Source: Apostichopus californicus
Taxonomy: Eukaryota; Echinodermata; Holothuroidea; Aspidochirotida; Stichopodidae
DNA length: 21,037 nucleotides
Direction of reading: 5' to 3'
NCBI GenBank assembly: GCA_020650975.1
Contig: JAIPMN010011938.1
Coordinates: forward strand, 674 to 21,710
A program made the position numbers and the translations under genes. The notes below the pieces were generated by a model that saw only the letters and a list, made by a program, of their open reading frames with translations, was not told where the DNA came from and made no database searches. Shown here one piece after another: positions 13,001 through 19,000 of this stretch. Numbering within the stretch: the stretch's first letter is position 1; each line of letters begins with the position of its first letter.

Positions 13001-16000
13001 ATGAGGTTTCACACGGCAATGTTACTTTTAATGACTTCCATACCAAGAATGCCATGTTGCTAGCCATCTGTCAATCCTGTTAGATGATAATCTCCCTTTG
13101 ACTTCTCTACGTGACTTTTAATCCGTTCTAATCATTACTGGTTCCTCTCGATGTGGATTGGAAAATAAAATTCTTAATCACAAAATATCAAGTTACTTTT
13201 CACAGTATAGTTTTTTATGTTTTAGAAATCAGTTATTGAATCAATCATTTAGATTTTTGTTGGTTCTTCTAGATATGAATTTTAAAGTAAATCTTAATCA
13301 CAAAAATTTTTAAGTTTTTCACTTTTTAAATCTATATTTTAGAAAGCGGTCTGAAAGCCAGGATGGAGTTGATCAAGTTCCATGCCATTCAGGTTATGCA
13401 GGACCTAAAGGCGAAAGCCGAAGCTGCATACAGCGATATGGACGATTGGTTAGGGGCAAGGTTCCAGTCAGAAATGAAGAGGTGAGTCCTTAAACCAGGG
13501 GTTCCCTAACTGGGGTGCATGAACCCCCAGAGGGTGTGTGAGTCCATCCCATGGGGTTTGTGAGACGTTTCTGAAAGTCAAAACTAGAGTACTTTTTGTT
13601 GAACTAAAATCTAATGTATCACATAATTTAGTAATGTACAAAAGTCGTACCTATCAACAAATTCTTTGTTTTTTGTTTTCATTACAATATTACACTATGA
13701 AATTGATCTTTTACGAAGCACTGTTATGCGTATTATAGTATGATAATGACTCAGGTCGTGTCTTGAAAGTTGGGGGTTCGTGGACAACTCTGACATCCAC
13801 AGGGGAACCACGGTGCCAGGGGTTTTTCTAAATTTGACAATGCAGTTAGGTGATATTAGTATTGTGTGCATTCTATGGTAGTATGAAGGGCACCCTCTGT
13901 GATTAGTTCATGGTGGTATGAAGGGCCCCCTCTGATTATTTCATGGTGGTATGAAGGACCCCTCTGTGATTATTTTATGGAGGTATGAAGGGCACCCTCT
14001 GTGATGATTTTATGGTGGTATGAAGGGCACCCTCTGTGATTATTTTATGGTAGTATGAAGGGCCCCATCTGTGATTATTTCATGGTGGTCTGAAGGGCCC
14101 CCTCTGTGATTAGTTCATGGTGGTATGAAGGGCCCCCTCTGATTATTTCATGGTGGTATGAAAGGCCCCCTCTGTGATTATTTTATGGAGGTATGAAGGG
14201 CACCTCTGTGATTATTTATGGTGGTATGAAGGGCACTCTTTGTGATTATTTAATGGTGGTATGAAGGGCCCCCTCTGTGATTTGAAATGTGTCTACGAGA
14301 GATTTGATGATGTTGAAAGTCCAACAAGCCCTCGTAAATGCGTTCCTTGTATCTTTCAGTATCGATGAGGTGTGTGTCATCTTTGGGGCAGCCATTGAAA
14401 ATCAGAGCAAAGTACAGTCCGAGATCATTCTCATCCAGGACCAATTCATCATCAATAAGGTAGGTGGTCCTGACACGTGAGGTCAACTAGACCAGTAGCT
14501 GCTGTTTGGATGAAGCTTTGTTCTTTTGCTAACGATATTTATCGTCTCTGCAACTAAAACAACTCACGATTAATATAGCCCAGTGGTACTTACAATATCT
14601 AAACCACATATATTAATCATAAAGCTAGGATTAATTAATCATAAAGCTTGGATTGAAAAACAGGAAAAGCCTGCCACGCGGCTTTCAGTTTGCCCACTAG
14701 TGCGACAGTGTTTCATTTTTCTTTTTTTTAATTGTGTATTTACTAATAAGGTAACCCTATTATCCTCTGAGCTCACACCTGGCCAAACACCATTTATAAC
14801 TAGCTTCCTTATAAAATATTAGGACTTTGTGTATCTAATATGTTTGGACCCGACTGCTTAGGCATATATGGTCAGTTTGGACGTGTGCCCCAGTAGCGTA
14901 GGGCAGGAAAATATGCCATGCAGTTTTAAGGCTGCAGTGGTAATAAGTGTAAATCATAATTGAAGCTGCTGTACTGATGAAAATATCACCAGGAGTAACT
15001 ATATATTTATATTTATGGATATATAACCAGGAATAACTATATGTTTACATTTATGGATATATAACCAGAAATAACTATATATTTATGGATATATAACATG
15101 GAAAAACTATATGTTTACATTCATGGGTATATAACCAGGAATAACTAAATGTTTACATTTATGGATATAAAACCAGGAATAACTATATATTTACATTTAT
15201 GGATATATAACCAGGGATAACTATATGTTTACATTTATGGATATCTAACCAGGAATAACTATATGTTTACATTTATGGATATATAACCAGAAATAACTAT
15301 ATATTTACATTTATGTATATATAACCAGGGGTTACATATATGTAACCAGAAATAACTATAAAATTTACATTTATGGATATATAACCAGGAATAACTATGT
15401 TTATATTTATGAATATATAACCAGGAATAACTATATATTTACATTTATGGATATATAACATGGGAAAACTATATACTTACATTTATGGATGTAAACAGGA
15501 ATAACTATATGTTTACATTTATGGATATAAAACCAGAAATAACTATATATTTACATTTATGTATATATAACCAGAAATAACTATATATTTACATTTATGG
15601 ATATATAACCAGGACTAACTATATGTTTACATTTATGGATATACAACCAGGAATAACCATATATTTACATTTATGGATATGTAACCAGGAATAATTATAA
15701 TTTTATATTTATGAATATATAACCAGGAATAATTATGTTTACATTTGTCAACAGGAGGTGAAGGTTTACAACACTCCAAGTCCACCTCCGAGACCAAGCC
15801 CGGTAGAGACCTCTCTTTCTGATATCTTCACCGTGGAACAGATTCAGACCCTGATGGAGCAGTTTAGAGCCTCGGCTCCGTCAGGATTCATCTCCACGAA
15901 AGGATTCATAGATACCTTGTCAGACCTGACAGCATTGACTGTAAGTTTAATACTCAGATCACTCACAGTGTCAATGTATCATGGAAATCATTGACTGTAA

Positions 16001-19000
16001 GTTTAATACTTAGATCACTCACAGTGTCAATGTATCATGGAAATCATTGAATGTAAGTTTAATACTTAGATAACTCACGGTGTCAACATATCATGGACAT
16101 CAGGTCCACAATTTATATTTTCATAGTTCACACTGATCACTTTAATAAGCCAAGCTACATACACTCCTAGGTGCATACATACAGAGAAAAGCCTGCAGCT
16201 GAGCAGAGCCAAGGTCCCTTTGAGAATGGCAAAAGGATGTTGATAATTGTTTTGAACATTTTAAAGTCAATATATTATTCAAGATGCTCTAAAGTTAGTT
16301 TGTTCACAGAGCTAGTAGAAGCAAGCAGTCAAGATCAGGAGACAGGCAGATGTCAGAATTAATAAAGGTTCTTTAATTAATATTTAATAACGCTCTTCTT
16401 TGTTTTTGGTGTTTGCAGCATGGCACAGAGACCTTGCCAGACCAGTGGCTCAGTATGACCACAAATCAGGTACAACAATTATATTTTAGATCTGTTTTCA
16501 TATATGTCGCAAATGAAATATCAACTCTCCATATCGGTTAATAATTAGAAATGATTTGATTAGGTCTTTTTAATCAACAATATCTGGAAATCTGGTGCTC
16601 CTAATCCAGCCACAGAACTGAGTGGAATTCTGGTAGTTCAGACCCTAATGGGGTTCTGTTAGTCCAAATAAATTCCTAAATCCAACAAAAGTCCAGTAGC
16701 CTCAGATACAGAAGTACAGACTACCCTTATGGGATTCTGATAGCCCAAATAAATTCTTGAATCCAACAAAATTCCAGTAGCCTCAGATACAGAAGTACAG
16801 ACTACCCAAATGGGATTCTGATAGCCCAAATAAATTCTTGAATCCAACAAAATTCCAGTAGCCTCAGATACAGAAGAACAGACTACCCTAATGGAATTCT
16901 GATAGTCCAAAAAAATTCTTTTAAGCTACCATATTTTTCTCAGATGAGGCAGTTGACACTGTTTTTCATAACCCTTTTATTTTGATCAGTTGGAGCAGTT
17001 GGCGGGAACTTTAGCTCCGGACTCTGAGTACATAGACTGGAGGGCCTTCCTCCTACAGGCCACGCACAGCTGGCCGAAGCCCACCCAGGCGGAGCTCCTG
17101 CAGACCCTGGAGAGGTTTAAAGGTGTGGACTCTGAGAAAACAGGCAAGGTCACACAAGACCAATACTCAAGGGTAAGTGAAACAATTTTCACGAAACATG
17201 CTACAAAAATATCAACTGTAAGTATATTGGATATAATGTCAAACATTTTCATATTTTACGATCGAAATTTGCAAAAAGTAAAACGCCTCTGTAATAAACT
17301 GTTTTTTTTCTCCATTAGCTTGACCAGTCAAACAATAAGTGAAAGTTTTTCAGATGCTCAAATTTGCACTTTGATAAATGAATTGTCATACATTAAAATC
17401 TATGGAATGAGAATCAATAGTTTTCTGAATGTCACCATACATAAAATGATGAAATAATATTGTGTTTCAAAAACTTCCTTAAAAAAAAGTTCCTTCAATT
17501 TCCATTTCATATCCCCCCCCCCCCACACCTCCACTTCTCATTCTCACCCTCCTTCACACCCTCCTTTCCCAATCTTTCACCTCAGAATTTCTTCTGAACC
17601 TACTACCTAGTAAATCTCAGTATCTTATTAGTGTTGTCTTCTCCTATATACAGGTATCTCTGTGGTATGATCCAGAGGAGAGGCCACCCACTCCGGACGA
17701 TCCCAGCGAGCCTCTCCCGTTTGATCGGATCACCAGTAACCAAGAGAAATTCTTTGACGTATTTGCCGATTTTGAAGCCGTCCCTCCTACACTGGATTAC
17801 ACTCAAATGGTAACTTCTAGGATTAACTTTGACTTATCGTCGACCTCTGGTTACATTCATGTTTGAGTCACTAATTTAATTTATCAGCCTTATAGTTGAT
17901 GATGTTTTGGTTTATTATGTTATCCTATGCTGTCATGTTGTGCGATGTTATACCATGTTATGTTATGCTAAAATCTAAAAGTTTTGTTTTTAAGAGCTTA
18001 GTTTCCGAGTTCCCTCCACCAAACCTCCTCCTCCTCCCCTAATCCTTACCCATGTTCATATTAGAAGGTGAGGAAACGAGAAAGTCAGTTTTGTTTTAAC
18101 CTTTATTTTGTGATAAATGTTGCACCTTATGCTATGTGAATGTACCTTTGTGAACATGATGATTGAGGCTTGGATGTGATTTGGGACTTGTTGCCATTTG
18201 TACAAGAGTTATCAAGAAAAACTGAGAAAGAACTGGATAAAGTGACCAGTGCTACTGTTTGAGTGGATGAATGATTGCATTAGTAGCAAGGAAGTTGTAG
18301 GTTTCAGCTCTGACAGGACAGAGTAGGTTGGATTTTACTTTTTTTAATGTATTTCCCATCCCCTTTACCTTATACCACATCCTCCTTCCCCAGAGGACAC
18401 TGTTCAGCTACACCCATGTAGCCATATTCCTACCCCTCCCCTCCCCACCCCCATTCAACCTCTTTGAGTCAAATCCTGTAGATTCCTATATACAATTGCA
18501 TTACCTTATTTGTCTCTAAAATGTCTTTCAGAAAAGGGTTTACCGTTTTTTGGGTTACGACGGTATCTGATTCTATTTATTTTTGTTTGTCTGGTAGTTG
18601 ATGTACTTCAGCATCGATGCAGATCCAGTCAATGGGTTCTTCAGAGCCCTCAGTGTCGCCTCTCACACCCACATGCCGAGACCTCAGGAAGAGGAACTGC
18701 TGGAGCAAACAGAGGACGAGAAGCTGGAGAAACGGGTGAGTGACGTCAGGGGATTAATCAATCAAAACGTAGTCGAAACTGGTGTAATGAAGACTTAATA
18801 CTTTCTACATTGCGGTCAAATTTGGCGGTATAAATATATATCGTACCGTTCCATACCATACTTGCATGATGGTGATGTGGTAACGTAATATCCCACTAGC
18901 CTGAATCGCTGGATTGTGATCAGTTGTCCATCAAACGCACCCCGTAGCTTGAAACGTTTATCTAGGAGAGGTGACCGACAAATACCCCATACTTAGAAAC

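Noticed and set aside
13538-13738. 66-codon plus-strand frame
   Set aside because: It lies inside the probable hAT-like MITE and shows no transposase motif.
16659-16910. An 83-residue minus-strand repeat protein
   Set aside because: It is explained by the 81-bp repeat period.
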